Assembly: GCA_003049465.1 (NCBI GenBank)
Contig: PYSS01000013.1
Location: 124,001 to 188,000 of the forward strand
DNA: 64,000 nucleotides
Direction of reading: 5' to 3'
Source of the DNA: Magnaporthiopsis rhizophila
Taxonomy: Eukaryota; Ascomycota; Sordariomycetes; Magnaporthales; Magnaporthaceae
The position numbers and the translations under genes are program-made. The first letter of the stretch is position 1. Every line of letters starts with the position of its first letter. The notes beneath the pieces were generated by a model. It was not told where the DNA came from, did no database searches, and saw nothing but the letters and a program-made list of their open reading frames with translations. Below, one piece after another: positions 22,539-33,389 of the stretch.

Positions 22539-25036
22539 ATGGAACAGAACCAGGCGAACCAGGGACTCGGGGCTGCCGGCCCCGCGGGACCGGGATCCGG
22601 GAGCTCGGCTCCGCAAGTCTCCTCGGCTTTGACCGAAAGCACCAACTCCATCCCTCCGGACGAGTTTGCGCAGATCCTGCAGGAGCGCGGGGTCCGGCCT
22701 TCCCCTTCCCAGCGCTCGCAAGCCCCTTCGCCAACGACAAACCTGGTCACCTCTAGCGAGACAGCCCGGAGTCTCGCAGAAACGGCTCCTCCACTGCATA
22801 CGACCACGGAAGGCGAAGGGCACTCACAAGCCCCTTCGGGAACGACAAACCCGTTCACCTCAAGCGATCTAGCCCGTCGCCTTACAGATACGGCGCCAAT
22901 GCCTGCCGCTGGCACAGCTCTTTTTGGGCATACGACCATAAAACCTGAAAGATTCTCGCCAGCCCCTTCGGGCACGACGAACTCGTTCACCTCGAGCGAG
23001 CTGGCCCGCCGCCTCGCAGAAACAGCGCCAGGGGCTACTACTGCTACCGGCATAGCTCCACCTCTTCCGCACACGGCCGCGGAAGGCGAAGGGCGCTTGG
23101 ATGTGCTTGTCCAACACCACCACCCTCTCCATGGAGGCGCCCACAACGGTCCAGACGTCCGTATCATCCTGACAGCGACGTCCAAGCCGGCCGTCACGGT
23201 GCAGCTCGATCCTCTTGGCTATACGGATCCCGGGACCGGGACCGCCGATGCCGCCGTTTTCCAGCGGGCTATTCTCGACGCAGCCGCCGAGCCCAGCGGC
23301 ACCGCTCTGTCCAGTGCCCTCTCGTACCAAAAGCTGTCCGTAACGCAGTCCAAGAAGCACGTCGGCATAGCCATACAAGCCAAGGCCTATCCCAACGACG
23401 CATCGCTACTGATCCACTGCGAGCCGTTCTTCGACCCGGTCGCCGACCGTATCGCCATTAAGAACAGAGATTCCGGGCCCGTTAAGGTCCAACTGCTTGC
23501 CGAAAGTGGAGGGGAGGGAGTCGGCGACGACGGGCGCCCGGCAGCGCAACGGGAACGTCTTCTCGCGCGGGCTTTCGAAATAAAGGCAAAAAAGGTCCAG
23601 CTGCTGAGGCCGGGCAAGGGGAGATTCGTACGGCTTCCGGTTTGCACGTCCTCGACTTCACTATCCTGCCCGGGCGCCACATTGAAATCACGCGCGGCAG
23701 TCCCCAGCAGGGTACCAAAAGAGGGCACGGCGCCGCTCAATTGCAGGAGGAGGACGAGCCGCTGAGTGTACAGACGAAGAAGGGCAAACTCATCCAAGAG
23801 GCCGACGACGACGGAAATGATGATACCGAAACCGTTGTCTTCCAGCGTGCCCCGCCGCATGAACCCCTGGCAGCAACAGCCCATGTCCCGCCGGCCTCCT
23901 CCTCCAAGACCCCCACGCGAGAGATTGTCCCAGTCCCCACTTTGTGACACCCCATGGAGGAGCTGAGGGCCGGCGATACGGCCAGGATAATCGGCCACAG
24001 GGGTGAGGACTACACGCTGTCGTACGAAAAACGCATCGATTTCAGGGCCGGCTGCCACGTCTTCGCGGCCCAGCACTCTGCCTTGCCACCCAGCGTCGAT
24101 AGCGCAGTAGCCGTTGTCAAGGTCATCCGCTCGCCGTCGAAGCCCGTGCGAACGGGGACGTCTGCCTTTGTGGCCGGACGTCTCACGCATATGGCCGAGC
24201 TTTGGTTGGCCGAGGTGAAGAACCATCTCAAAGTATCACAGCATGTAAGGTCCTTTTTCCTAATTCCTTCCTATTTCTATTTTTCCTGATTCCTTTCTCT
24301 TTTCTTCCCCCTTTCTTCGTCAAATACAATTTCACTGCAGTGTTAACAAGGGTTTTCCGAGGCACAGGCGTCAGTCGTACGGCTGTTTGATGCCGACGCA
24401 AGGTTTCTGGCCATGTATATGGAACATGTAAACGCGCCGGCCCTGGACCATTCAAGTTACCGCGCGAGCCGGAACTACTGCAATCTGACGCCAACCGACG
24501 CGGGGCGGGTCTTATCCGACATGTCGTCGGCCCTCAGGTACATCCACAGCCAAGGCATCGTACACAACGACATCAAGCCGGGAAACATCCTCTACTCCCC
24601 CAAATCCCGTGATTCCCGCGGCGCCGTACTCATAGACTTCGGCCTCTCATCCGAGGCGGACGACCAACACCTTTCCACGGGCGGGACGCCCTGGTACGTG
24701 CCGCCCGAGCTTCTGAGGGAAGAGGAGCACGGGGGGCCAGCGCGCGGCACACCTGGGGACGTCTTCGCCCTAGGCGTGGTGATGCTCTTCCTGGTACGAA
24801 AGCTTCCCTTGCCGGGATCGTGCAAAGACCATCTGGAGTGGAAAATTAGAGAAGTGCTGCGCGGCAATGACGATGCATCTGCAGCCATGGAAACGTGGCT
24901 CGCTGTCGTGGAAAGCGTTTCGAAGAAGTTGGACAATTCCAATATGCTGGAGGGCCTAGTTGAGCGGATGGTGAGGAAGGCTGTCGAGAAACGGATCCAG
25001 GTAGGGACGTCGTACGAAGCGGCGGCCAAGGTATGA
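22539..25036 (+). pseudogene. Protein kinase gene with N-terminal repeats, broken
   Basis: Reads as a Ser/Thr kinase with a long N-terminal region. The first ORF (22539-23765) has a disordered start with three copies of a unit like TTNxFTSSELARRLAETAP, then a folded-looking region. Continuity moves to another frame near the A6 run at 23590-23595, runs to a TGA at 23945-23947, then resumes in the same frame at ATG 23954. One intron (24245-24367) keeps frame. Kinase motifs: beta-3 lysine in AVVKVI, alpha-C glutamate in LAEVK, HND in place of HRD (HNDIKPGN), DFG, and WYVPPE. A clear glycine loop is not seen. The last codons could instead be spliced (GTATGA donor at 25031, TAG at 25125-25127) with the same product length within a residue. 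Alternative: two genes, with a short kinase starting at 23954. Frame break plus stop in an otherwise conserved-looking reading argue for a pseudogene. Confidence 0.7.
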
Positions 25037-25445
25037 TTTTGCAAGATGAGACGTAGGCACAAAAAAGCAATACACCAAAAGGCCCAAAAGTGGTGAACTT
25101 GTCCCGACCTTTCTTTGCAGGTTGCATAGTTTAATAAATAAAAAACGTGCCTATTTCCTTTCCTGTTTCCTTTCCTATTTCCTCTATTAGGGTTTTTTAT
25201 ACAATTAGGCAAGCCGGGATAAACAAAACGTAGCCACAGTCACTTTTCCTTTTAGTGGATTGCCTCTTCCACGTTTACGTGCTTGTCTCTTCCCCTCCAA
25301 GATGGTTGCGCCGGCACGTGACCAATCGTAATTCGCTAGCATCTTTCAGCACGTGATCCATATCTTCCATATCGCCGTCTTGCCATCACCAATTCTTCAT
25401 CCCCACCAGCGACTCGCGCTCAACTCCCTGACGAACTTGCCCAGA
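25037..25445. other. Spacer between kinase and third decayed gene
   Basis: Kinase 3' region, containing a pyrimidine-rich TTTCCT repeat tract near 25150-25190, followed by the leader of the next reading frame. No gene seen. Confidence 0.45.
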
Positions 25446-26889
25446 ATGAACGGGACGCTCCCAAAGCCCGATTATGGGGCCAACCCCAACTGGGATTGGC
25501 CGTGGGACAAATTCGAACTCGAACCCGACGCTCTCTTCACAACTTTGCACGAGCGTTTCAACACCAGAACCTGCCCTATCCAGGAGTTTCGAGGCTTCCT
25601 CCTCGACGTGCGCCAATGCGCTCGCGACTCGGACGACCAGGCCGAGTTCTACGCCAACCTCGGCCGCCGAAGAGACGAACAGGTTGCCGAGCTAGAAAGG
25701 GCGTGGCTTAACGTAAGGTGTTTAATGAAAACTTATTATCGCAAGCGACTCGGACAATGCCAGGAGCCTTGCTGCCTCAATCGCCTGGCGGCTGGAAAGA
25801 AAGGGGCCTCCAAGGCCAACGGTCAAACGGCAAACGACACCCCAACCGACCATTATGACTGGTTCCGCGTCATGTCCGGATCCATGGCTTTCGACGCCAT
25901 GGTCAGGTACTTTGACGGTTTTGTGCGGGACCTGCGCCAACAGCAGGAAGAGGAGCGCAAAAAAGAAGAAGAAAGATATAGGAAGGAGGACGAAATATTT
26001 CGATAGACTCTAGCCCGGGCACAAGCGGAGCTGGACAAGGGCCGAAAGGACACAGCTTCGAAAGGTGCAGGAAGCTCTGCCACCGGTGAGCCCACACCCC
26101 TCGCCAAGACAGCCGCCGCAAACCCTACATCGCCATCACCATCACCTTCCGTCCTGCCTGACGGCGGACCGGCGACCGCTGAGAAGCTGCCGACGCAGCA
26201 GTCGCCTATCTCCGTCTCCCCCCTCGACACGGACGACGCCGCTTCCGAACGCTCCACACAGACCCTCGCGACGACGCCTTCGCCTCCTCGCGGAGAAACG
26301 GAGAAAGACGGATTAGAGAAGACGCAGACGCAGGTATTCGACGAAGGAATAAGTTTGAATGCCACGACAAACACGTCTCCCCAAGGCCCATCAAAGAAAA
26401 GGGCGCCGCACCAGCGATGGGGGAGAAGCGGAGGAGGGGTGCGAGCAGTTCGAGCAGGTCGACACGTCGGGGGATCAGCTACACCGACAATCCCAGCCAC
26501 GAAACAAGAGACGCCGTGCGTCGTCACCTTCGTCGCCCCTCGGTGGCGACTTGGCTGCTGCCAGCCACGGCGCCCATCCGCCTGCACCCGGAATGCCACC
26601 TGTCGAACCCCAGGAGGTGCCGACAGCAACCGCAGCAGCTGCGAGGGGCCTTCAAAAAGGCACACTGGATGATGGGGGGCTAGTCGATGACCCGTCCCGG
26701 CCAGCTCATACGACGACAACGACGAGCAAGGCAGCAGAGGCGGAGGTGGCGGAAGAACCAACGGAACCGCCTTTGGCCGACGACATAGAGCATGAGTGGT
26801 GGGACATGCCGGACGGGGAAGAGAGGGTTTCGTATACACAGGACCCGCGGATGGACGATGACCCTGGTTGGGATTTTTGGTATGGGTAA
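25446..26889 (+). pseudogene. Unrecognised gene with internal stop and frameshift
   Basis: I do not recognise the family. From ATG 25446 a 186-codon ORF with ordered composition ends at TAG 26004-26006, within a Glu/Lys/Arg-rich, coiled-coil-like helix (QQEEERKKEEERYRKE). The same frame continues open beyond the stop with matching composition (Ala/Lys/Gln helix, then Pro/Thr/Ser-rich) for about 400 bases. The stop is explicable as CAG to TAG. Near 26400-26440 the plausible coding frame changes. The final frame includes a basic NKRRR stretch and an acidic end (DDDPGWDFWYG) closing at TAA 26887-26889. Together this suggests one ancestral protein of about 480 residues with a helical N-terminal half and a disordered, possibly nuclear C-terminal half. 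It lies beside the kinase and NLR pseudogenes and shares their type of damage. Confidence 0.5.
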
Positions 26890-27447
26890 TGTATATGCTG
26901 GATGCCCGAGGCTGTGAGCAGTGCGCGAAGCCTCCAAAGAAGCGCATAACTCAAGGTGTCACCTGTGTAGGATTGGCAAGAATGCCACACACACACCTCG
27001 TATCAGGTTAATTTTCCGGGATGACTTGGCTCACACATGCCCTCGATGTGCAGTGTGGCCGCCTGAGGCGCCCGCGGCGCGATGTAGAAAACATCGAGCA
27101 AGCAACGTCCTTCTGAACGAGTGGGACCACGATAACCTAGAGGTTCTTCTCTGCGACATGAGCGGTGGCGGAATCAGAGGAATCGCGGCAGGGATCCAAG
27201 GTAATACACATGCGCGACGGCCACCTCTTCCGAATTAGATGTAATGTTGGCTCGTCGACGGCGGCACTCGCCGGTTGTTCTTGAACGGCGTGCGCCGCTT
27301 TGCTCAGCTCTTGGATTCTGGTGGTGTTGAGTTCAATGTGTGTCATGTCACAGGAAAAAGGGGCAGTCGATTTAATATACTCAGTCCAGGTTGTTGGGAT
27401 ACTCAGTATTGAACGCTGCACGTGCGCAGTGCGGAACGTCCCCTTTT
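26890..27447. other. Spacer with an orphan Cys-containing ORF
   Basis: An open frame from 26921 to 27238 encodes several Cys-x2-Cys-like pairs (CHLC, CPRC), and an overlapping frame has CEQC. There is no ATG at its start, no known domain, and a possible splice donor (AAGGTAATA) near its end. It may be a remnant of another gene in the decayed block. The rest is the 3' side of the minus-strand DUF3176-like gene. Confidence 0.35.
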
Positions 27448-29793
27448 CTATCGACTTTGCAACAGCGAGTCCTGGCTCAACCTCTTCACCCTGACCCGGC
27501 CGCCGCGGCCCACCAGCTCCGTATCGACCTCGGGCCACTCTGCCGCCGTCACAAACGCCCTCTCGTCCCTGTCGAACCTGGCCGGCACCATCTTGCTGAT
27601 CCCCTCGACTCCCCTGAGATCAAGCAGCTCCGGTCGCTGCGAATCACCACTACCGCCGTCCTTGTCTTCCTCGCCGCCGCCCGCCGCCGACGCCGGTCCC
27701 TTGAGCCCGTACAGCAGGAGCGGGAGGATACTGCTCTTCCAGGTGGGCTGGCCGGGCTCCAGGTATCCCTGGACGATCATGACGGCCAGCATGGCGGCGG
27801 TGGCCATTGTCAGCACGGCCGGGAGCAGGAGCCAGAACCAGATGAAGCGGATGCAGAGGGTGCTCTCCAGCACCGCCCCGCGGACGAAGGGCGCCTCCGG
27901 GTCCTCTTTGCGAGGCGCGTCTGGCCCGGCCCCGGTGAGGCGCATCGAGTCCGAAAGCGCGGAGGAGAAGTTGGCCATGGACGCCGAGAGGGACGCAAAG
28001 GACGCGTTCCGCCCCGCGTACAGCGGCGCCAGCCACCAGGAGCTCGCGCAGCGCAGCTCGTTCTGGACGTTGCAGGCGCCGGGCAGCTGGTCGCGCAGGT
28101 AATAGGCCAGCGCCTCGTGGTAGTTGCTCGTCATCTTGTAGATGCAGTCAGACGGCGCCCTAACGGCGGCCCGCCCGTCGGCGAACTCGAACGTTGCAAA
28201 CGTCCGTCCCTCTCTAGGCGGCACTTTGTCGAAGTCGGCGCGCGTGTAGAGGACGTCGCTGCCCCTGACCATGCACGGCTCTCGCAGGACAGTAAAGTTG
28301 AAAACCTTGTCGGGACGATATTGGGTTCGGTTCCCCGACACGTCCCGTAGATATCGGAAATACGACTCTTCGGGGAGAGCGGGAATCGTGTCGCTCAGGC
28401 TCTCGACGAGAGCCCCCGACACTACTCTGGACTGGTACTTGCGCAGACATGTATAGAGTCCGCAGTCGGCCGCCACGGCGCTTGTGCTAGGGCTGTAATC
28501 CATTTCCAATACCGAGCTAGTGATGTTGCCTGGGCAATTAACGGCCCCGGTGGCTTTGTCGGTGGTGCAGGGCGCGTCCGAAACGGTGAGCACCGTGATA
28601 TCAGCGAGGGAGTAGTTGCCAATGTTCCCGAACTCGCCCACCCATGGTTTCGGACCGCGGGAGGGCTTGTCTGGTAGGTCGGTGACAAGAGACAATACGG
28701 CACCGCTGTACGTGAATGGAATGTTTTGCCAAGGGAAGATGCTGACATAGGTCTTTGGAAGCGTGAAGTTCCTCCGCGTCGCGTATACCCCGAGGTTGCT
28801 AGTATCGGTCATGGGGAACGAGCCGTTCCGACCTGAGGTAAAAGATCTGTCGATGGTTGCCTCGACAAACCTGGTGACATCGACGCATTTGGAACACACA
28901 CCAAAGGACGCAAACTCGGGGAACACGCAGTTTCCCGTGGAGCACGAGGGCTTGACGGTCGAGCCGCTTCCCCCACGGTTCCCGAACCCGTTAAAGATGG
29001 CATTCCTCAGGTCCATATCGATCTGGTGGCCCTCCTTGGGGCGCCATATCTCCGCCTCGCGCGCCGACTTGGGAACAAAGTTAACCGCGGGCAGCAAGCC
29101 CGGGCCTGGGACGGGCATCCTGCACGGCACGATGCGGATGGCCTGCTGCGCGAAGGGACCGACGGCGAAGCTGAGGAGCGTGACGAGCGCCGCGGCCATG
29201 CCGAAGCGCCCGCCGGCGGATCTCCACCACCAGGCCGAGGACCGCCGGTTTGGGGCCAGCAGCGCCTTGAACAGGCGGGCGGGGCCGAAGACGCCGCGGC
29301 CGCCCTGGTCGAAGGCGTACAGATCGTACAGCGGCCGCGTCTGGCCGAACCAGGACCACTTGGCCTGGCCGACCATCTCGGTGACGATGAAGCCGATGGC
29401 GGCGCGGAAGATGAGGGAGAGGATCGAGACAATGGCGCCGATGCTGGTGCTGCGCAGCCGCCACTCGGGCACGCGGTCCTCGTGGAAGTGGCCGAGAACG
29501 ACAAACATGCCGACCACGGCGCCGATGGCGAGGCCGAGAGCAACAAATTCCCACGTCCATTCTGACAGAACGGGGAAGCGGCGGCGTCGTGATGCTGCGG
29601 CGGATTCGTGATCCCCGGACGGTTCTGTCCGCGGTGCGTCCGTCAGAGGGATGCGGTCTTCCTCGAGCTTGGCGCTGGCTTGAATGCGATTTGGCGATTC
29701 TGCTTGTGCGGGCGGGTTACGATCTGGACTTATTGACCAGCCGCCGTCAACATAGCTGCTAGAACCCGACACGAATTCGTTGTTCTTGGCCAT
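27448..29793 (-). CDS. DUF3176-like multi-pass membrane protein
   Basis: Single-exon ORF of 781 residues starting at ATG 29793 (ccctacaATGGCC). Layout: Ser/Pro-rich cytosolic N-terminus, then three hydrophobic segments at roughly residues 80-105, 115-140 and 195-215 with the pattern WEF...LGLAIGAVVGM, SIGAIVSILSLIFRAAIGF, GQAKWSWF, RPLYDLYAFD and LVTLLSFAVGPFAQQ, which is the DUF3176 signature of filamentous ascomycetes. A long extracytoplasmic region follows with paired cysteines (CSTGNC, CSKC) and N-glycosylation sites. A final transmembrane helix (WFWLLLPAVLTMATAAM) lies near residue 670, with a short cytosolic tail. The family is expanded in Sordariomycetes and has no established function. 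The reading frame is intact, in contrast to the decayed genes just beside it. Confidence 0.88.
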   Translation of the reverse strand: MAKNNEFVSGSSSYVDGGWSISPDRNPPAQAESPNRIQASAKLEEDRIPLTDAPRTEPSGDHESAAASRRRRFPVLSEWTWEFVALGLAIGAVVGMFVVLGHFHEDRVPEWRLRSTSIGAIVSILSLIFRAAIGFIVTEMVGQAKWSWFGQTRPLYDLYAFDQGGRGVFGPARLFKALLAPNRRSSAWWWRSAGGRFGMAAALVTLLSFAVGPFAQQAIRIVPCRMPVPGPGLLPAVNFVPKSAREAEIWRPKEGHQIDMDLRNAIFNGFGNRGGSGSTVKPSCSTGNCVFPEFASFGVCSKCVDVTRFVEATIDRSFTSGRNGSFPMTDTSNLGVYATRRNFTLPKTYVSIFPWQNIPFTYSGAVLSLVTDLPDKPSRGPKPWVGEFGNIGNYSLADITVLTVSDAPCTTDKATGAVNCPGNITSSVLEMDYSPSTSAVAADCGLYTCLRKYQSRVVSGALVESLSDTIPALPEESYFRYLRDVSGNRTQYRPDKVFNFTVLREPCMVRGSDVLYTRADFDKVPPREGRTFATFEFADGRAAVRAPSDCIYKMTSNYHEALAYYLRDQLPGACNVQNELRCASSWWLAPLYAGRNASFASLSASMANFSSALSDSMRLTGAGPDAPRKEDPEAPFVRGAVLESTLCIRFIWFWLLLPAVLTMATAAMLAVMIVQGYLEPGQPTWKSSILPLLLYGLKGPASAAGGGEEDKDGGSGDSQRPELLDLRGVEGISKMVPARFDRDERAFVTAAEWPEVDTELVGRGGRVRVKRLSQDSLLQSR

Positions 29794-30284
29794 TGTAGGG
29801 TGTTGGACAGACTCAGTCTGGCGCCACCAAACTTATGCTCAGTCCGGTATCAAATGGATTCTTGAATTCACGGCCTTAGAACCGCTGTTTACTCGGTGCT
29901 TCAACATCTCGGACTTGAACACAGCAGGGGCTGTGCATCCGAGCCAGGCAGCCCGCGATCTGCAAAGACACAGTCACTCGTGGATGGGCAGCGGTCAATA
30001 TCCAAGGGACACTCCTATATCCGAAGGAGCGGGCGGGTCCTGTGCCAGCAACATCAAACGAGTCGTGTTCCCGAATTGATCCTTTAAGATCCAATCCGTG
30101 GCTTACTCCGTCGAGGGTTAGGGTTGATTATCTTACCTGGGGGCGGGCCTCCCGCCAGGCACGCCAAATCAGGGGGCCCGCCGCGCGTGTCGGAAGCAGC
30201 CGTCGGACCTACCTCCAACCACACCGACAGCAGCAATTTCTCCCCGACGTCGTCGCCTGCGTCGACGATGCGCCCCGAGAAGCC
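29794..30284. other. Divergent promoter region
   Basis: Between the DUF3176-like gene (minus) and the AP-2 sigma gene (plus). No coding support. Confidence 0.5.
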
Positions 30285-30910
30285 ATGCTGTCGTTCATTT
30301 TGATCCAGAACCGCCAGTATGTTGCTCCAGTCCTCGAACTCCCTCGTCCGCCCAACCCGCGCGTCGGATGCGGTCGACCACCAACCCTTGGAGCTACCAA
30401 CTGACGACATGCCCGTCCCCCGGCGGCGGTGTGTGTTCTAGGGGCAAGACCCGTCTGGCAAAGTGGTACGCGCCATACAGCGACGAGGAGAAGATCAAGG
30501 TCAAAGGCGAGGTAAGGCACAAACAAACCAGCAAAGCAAAGCAAACCTGATGATTTCCTGCTGATCAACATCAACTACAGGTCCACCGCCTCGTCGCCCC
30601 CCGCGACCAAAAATATCAGTCCAACTTTGTCGAGTTCCGCAACAACAAGCTCGTGTACCGGCGCTACGCCGGCCTCTTCTTCTGCGCCTGCGTCGACACA
30701 AACGACAACGAGCTCGCCTTCCTCGAGGCCATCCACTTCTTCGTCGAGGTGCTAGACGCCTTCTTCGGCAACGTGTGCGAGCTCGACCTCGTCTTCAACT
30801 TTTACAAGGTCTACGCCATCCTCGACGAGGTCTTCCTCGCCGGCGAGATCGAGGAGACCAGCAAGACCGTCGTGCTCACCCGGCTGGAGCATCTCGACAA
30901 GCTAGAATGA
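30285..30910 (+). CDS. APS2: AP-2 clathrin adaptor complex sigma subunit
   Basis: Small subunit of the AP-2 adaptor, which links cargo and clathrin at the plasma membrane during endocytosis. Model: join(30285..30316, 30442..30511, 30581..30910), 143 residues, matching the usual 142-143 of the family. The N-terminus MLSFILIQNRQGKTRLAKWY, the NFVEFRN and YRRYAGLFFC segments, LEAIHFFVEVLD, and NVCELDLVFNFYKVY with LAGEIEETS are all present, the last being diagnostic of the sigma-adaptin longin fold. The first intron splits the Gln codon of NRQ and the second falls after GE; both keep frame. The FVEFRN and ETSKTVVL wording favours AP-2 over AP-1 sigma. Nothing unusual is seen. Confidence 0.95.
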
Positions 30911-31312
30911 GTCCCATCTCCTGGGCGGGCGAGAGATTGATTCGGGGTGGTGGTGGTGGTGGAATATACACGACTGGGAGGGGCGGGAGGAATAATGGCC
31001 GCCGGCACGGCAGGGGCTTAATTGACCCCGGGCTTTGACGAGAGGGCCATGGGAAGAAAGGCCGGCGTGTTCACGACTACCTAGCTACCAACCTATCCTA
31101 GACGGACGGGTTAGGAAAAGGCAACCAACAAACGGCACGGGGACCTTTGTAATCTAATCTGAGCATGTAGAAAAGCATCGCGCCACAACCCTCTTGTCTG
31201 ATGAATAGGTACCACCTCAGCCCTGGGCGCATTGCTGCGTCCTCACCGCGATATGGCTGTACCCCATAATCAAAGGCAACTTCTCGAGACCAAGAACTCA
31301 CTCCACCAAATG
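30911..31312. other. Convergent 3' regions
   Basis: Between the AP-2 sigma gene and the minus-strand zinc-knuckle gene. Includes a GGT-rich stretch near 30945-30960; no coding support. Confidence 0.5.
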
Positions 31313-33389
31313 TCATCCGTCAGCCGTGTTGGCCCCGTTGACCTCTTCGTGATCCATCTTCTTGTTCCACAGATCGAGTGCCGTCATCCGCTTGACCAGA
31401 CAGACGCGGGGATTCGCGCGGTTTCGCATCACTTCCTGAACCACGGGTGAGTATCGCGAGATCGGGTCGGTATCTCCCACGACTTTGGGGGCTGGGGCTG
31501 GGACCGGGGCTTCATACTCCAGGTTATCGTCTTCAGAACGGCCCTCAACCTCATCCGCCGCTTGGGCAGCCTTGTGCGGTGGCTGGACGGGCTGGGCAGC
31601 CAACTCCTCTCCCAGGGCCTCTAGAAAGCGGTCGGCCTTGGCGAACGCGAGACTTACGGCCTCTTCTCCGTCTGTCGTGGTCCCCACGGAGGTAGAGGAC
31701 TCCGGCCCAGGACGAAGATTGGGTGAATAGAGGTCCTCACCAAAGGGCTGGGTCCAAGGCGACTGGGTCTGGTCTCGACTCGACCAGCCGTTCGAACCTT
31801 GCAGGCTTTCGCCGTCCACATCCATGCGATCGGTAGACCGGACGGTGACCGAATCACCAGTGCGTGAGCGAGCCCGACCTTGATCCGACGATTGGATGTT
31901 GTTGCTGTGGCGGTCGTGCCGGCCTCCATGGCTATACCCTCTCTCTGTGCTCGAGCTGCGATTCCAGTCCTCAAGCCTAAGTCGCTTTGGAGATCGAGAC
32001 CTATCGGATCTCCTGACATAGGCGGCTGGGGAACGCTCTCTTCCACCTCTCGAAGGGGCCCTCGAGGCGCGGTTGGGACTTCGGGATCTAGCCTGCAGGT
32101 AGCCTTCCCGGTCGATCCGGGTTATGTGGCCTCGGGGCGACTGATCTCCTCTATCGTAGGCGGCGGGGTGCTCTCCCCTCCTCGTTCTCTGTACTGCTCC
32201 CGACCACTTGGAAGAGATTTTCCCTCGGTTCTTGTCCCTGTACCTAGACTTGCTTCGGTACTGAAGGTTGTCCTCGTTCCTATACCGTGACTTGCTTCTG
32301 TGTTTGCGCCTGTCCTCGTCCCTATACCTCGACTTGCTCCGGTATTGACGCCTCTCGTCGTCCTTGTATCTCGACTTGCTTCGGTATCGGTACTTGACGT
32401 CGCCCCTGGATCTCGACTTGCTCCGGTGTCGGTGCGCATTCTCGTCCCCGGACTCATCCCACTCCTCTCTCGCAGGCCTGGTCCTCGGGATGCTCCGATC
32501 CCTTGAGCCGCTCCGACTTCGTCCTCTCGTCGACTCTCTGCCATCCGTCTCCGTGTCATGGTACTGCGCACGGAGGCGCTGCTGATAGAGAGATGACCTC
32601 TCCGTGTTTCTGGGACAAAGACTGGTGATGTGCAGCCCTACGGCGTGGCATATACCGCACCTGTAGCCGCTTGGTGTCTTGTCAAAAGACGGGTCGAGAT
32701 TGGTGGGACATTTTTGGAGAAAGTGGCCTTCATAAAGTGTGGCAAATCAGCAAGCTTGAAAGAAGTCAGGCGCAATTATACACAGCCGCGAGGTGTGCTT
32801 GCGTACCAGGGACGCCGCAGCGTCTACAAACGTAGCGTCCATTCGGTACAAAGTCCGACGAGGGAGAGCCGTTTTTTTGCTTGTCCCCCTTCTGACGCTG
32901 CGATGAGATGTCTGGACTAGGGCTCTCGTGGCCGCCAATAGCGAGCTTTCCCATGGGGGTATTGAAGCCGGATCCGGAAAGCCGACGCACGGGCAGCCGC
33001 CTCTCGGTACCGGAGGCGACTGGACGCGTGTTCTCGGCCGAAGTCGAGGCGATGCGATTGATCTCCTTCATGGTGAGCTGGGTGCTCCTCAGAGAGCAAG
33101 GGTCCGAAGCGGCCTGCCTGGCGGAGAATTGCTCGAAGGAATCCAGAATGGCGTCTGGCGCAAAGTTCTGAGCGCAGAGTGAGGCGCACCAGGCAGATAT
33201 CTGGGCGGCGTGCGCTCTCTCGTCAGAGTGGTCGAGTCGGCCAATGGCATGATACAGCCATAGGCAGTACGAGTCCAGAATTTGGTCCGTCGATACGTCG
33301 TCCGTGAGTGAGAGATGCCGCAGCACGGCAGTGAAGCGCGAAAGACTCGTTTCTCCAATCCGCACTGGTAGAACTAACGATTCCATCAT
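31313..33389 (-). CDS. Zinc-knuckle, RS-rich nuclear protein
   Basis: Probable RNA-binding or mRNA-processing protein. Model: complement(join(31313..32727, 32807..33389)), 665 residues. The intron splits a glycine codon inside the zinc knuckle, and joining restores CRRCGVPGHFLQKC, a CCHC knuckle (C-x2-C-x4-H-x4-C). This is followed by PTNLDPSFD, very like the knuckle of the cleavage factor Mpe1/RBBP6, and by a second pair CGICHAVGLHITSLC. There is no N-terminal DWNN domain in this gene; the first 100 residues are helical and unassigned. The middle is dominated by Arg/Ser with about four near-repeats around YRSKSRYRDEDRR (15-residue period), then a Pro/Ser/Glu-rich C-terminal half. The knuckle and RS region are seen directly; an mRNA-processing role is inferred from family behaviour. 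Confidence 0.8.

Noticed and set aside
22539..23765. Kinase N-terminal ORF as a normal stand-alone gene ending at 23765
   Set aside because: The last 50 or so codons lose sensible composition exactly where another frame gains it and leads into the kinase domain.
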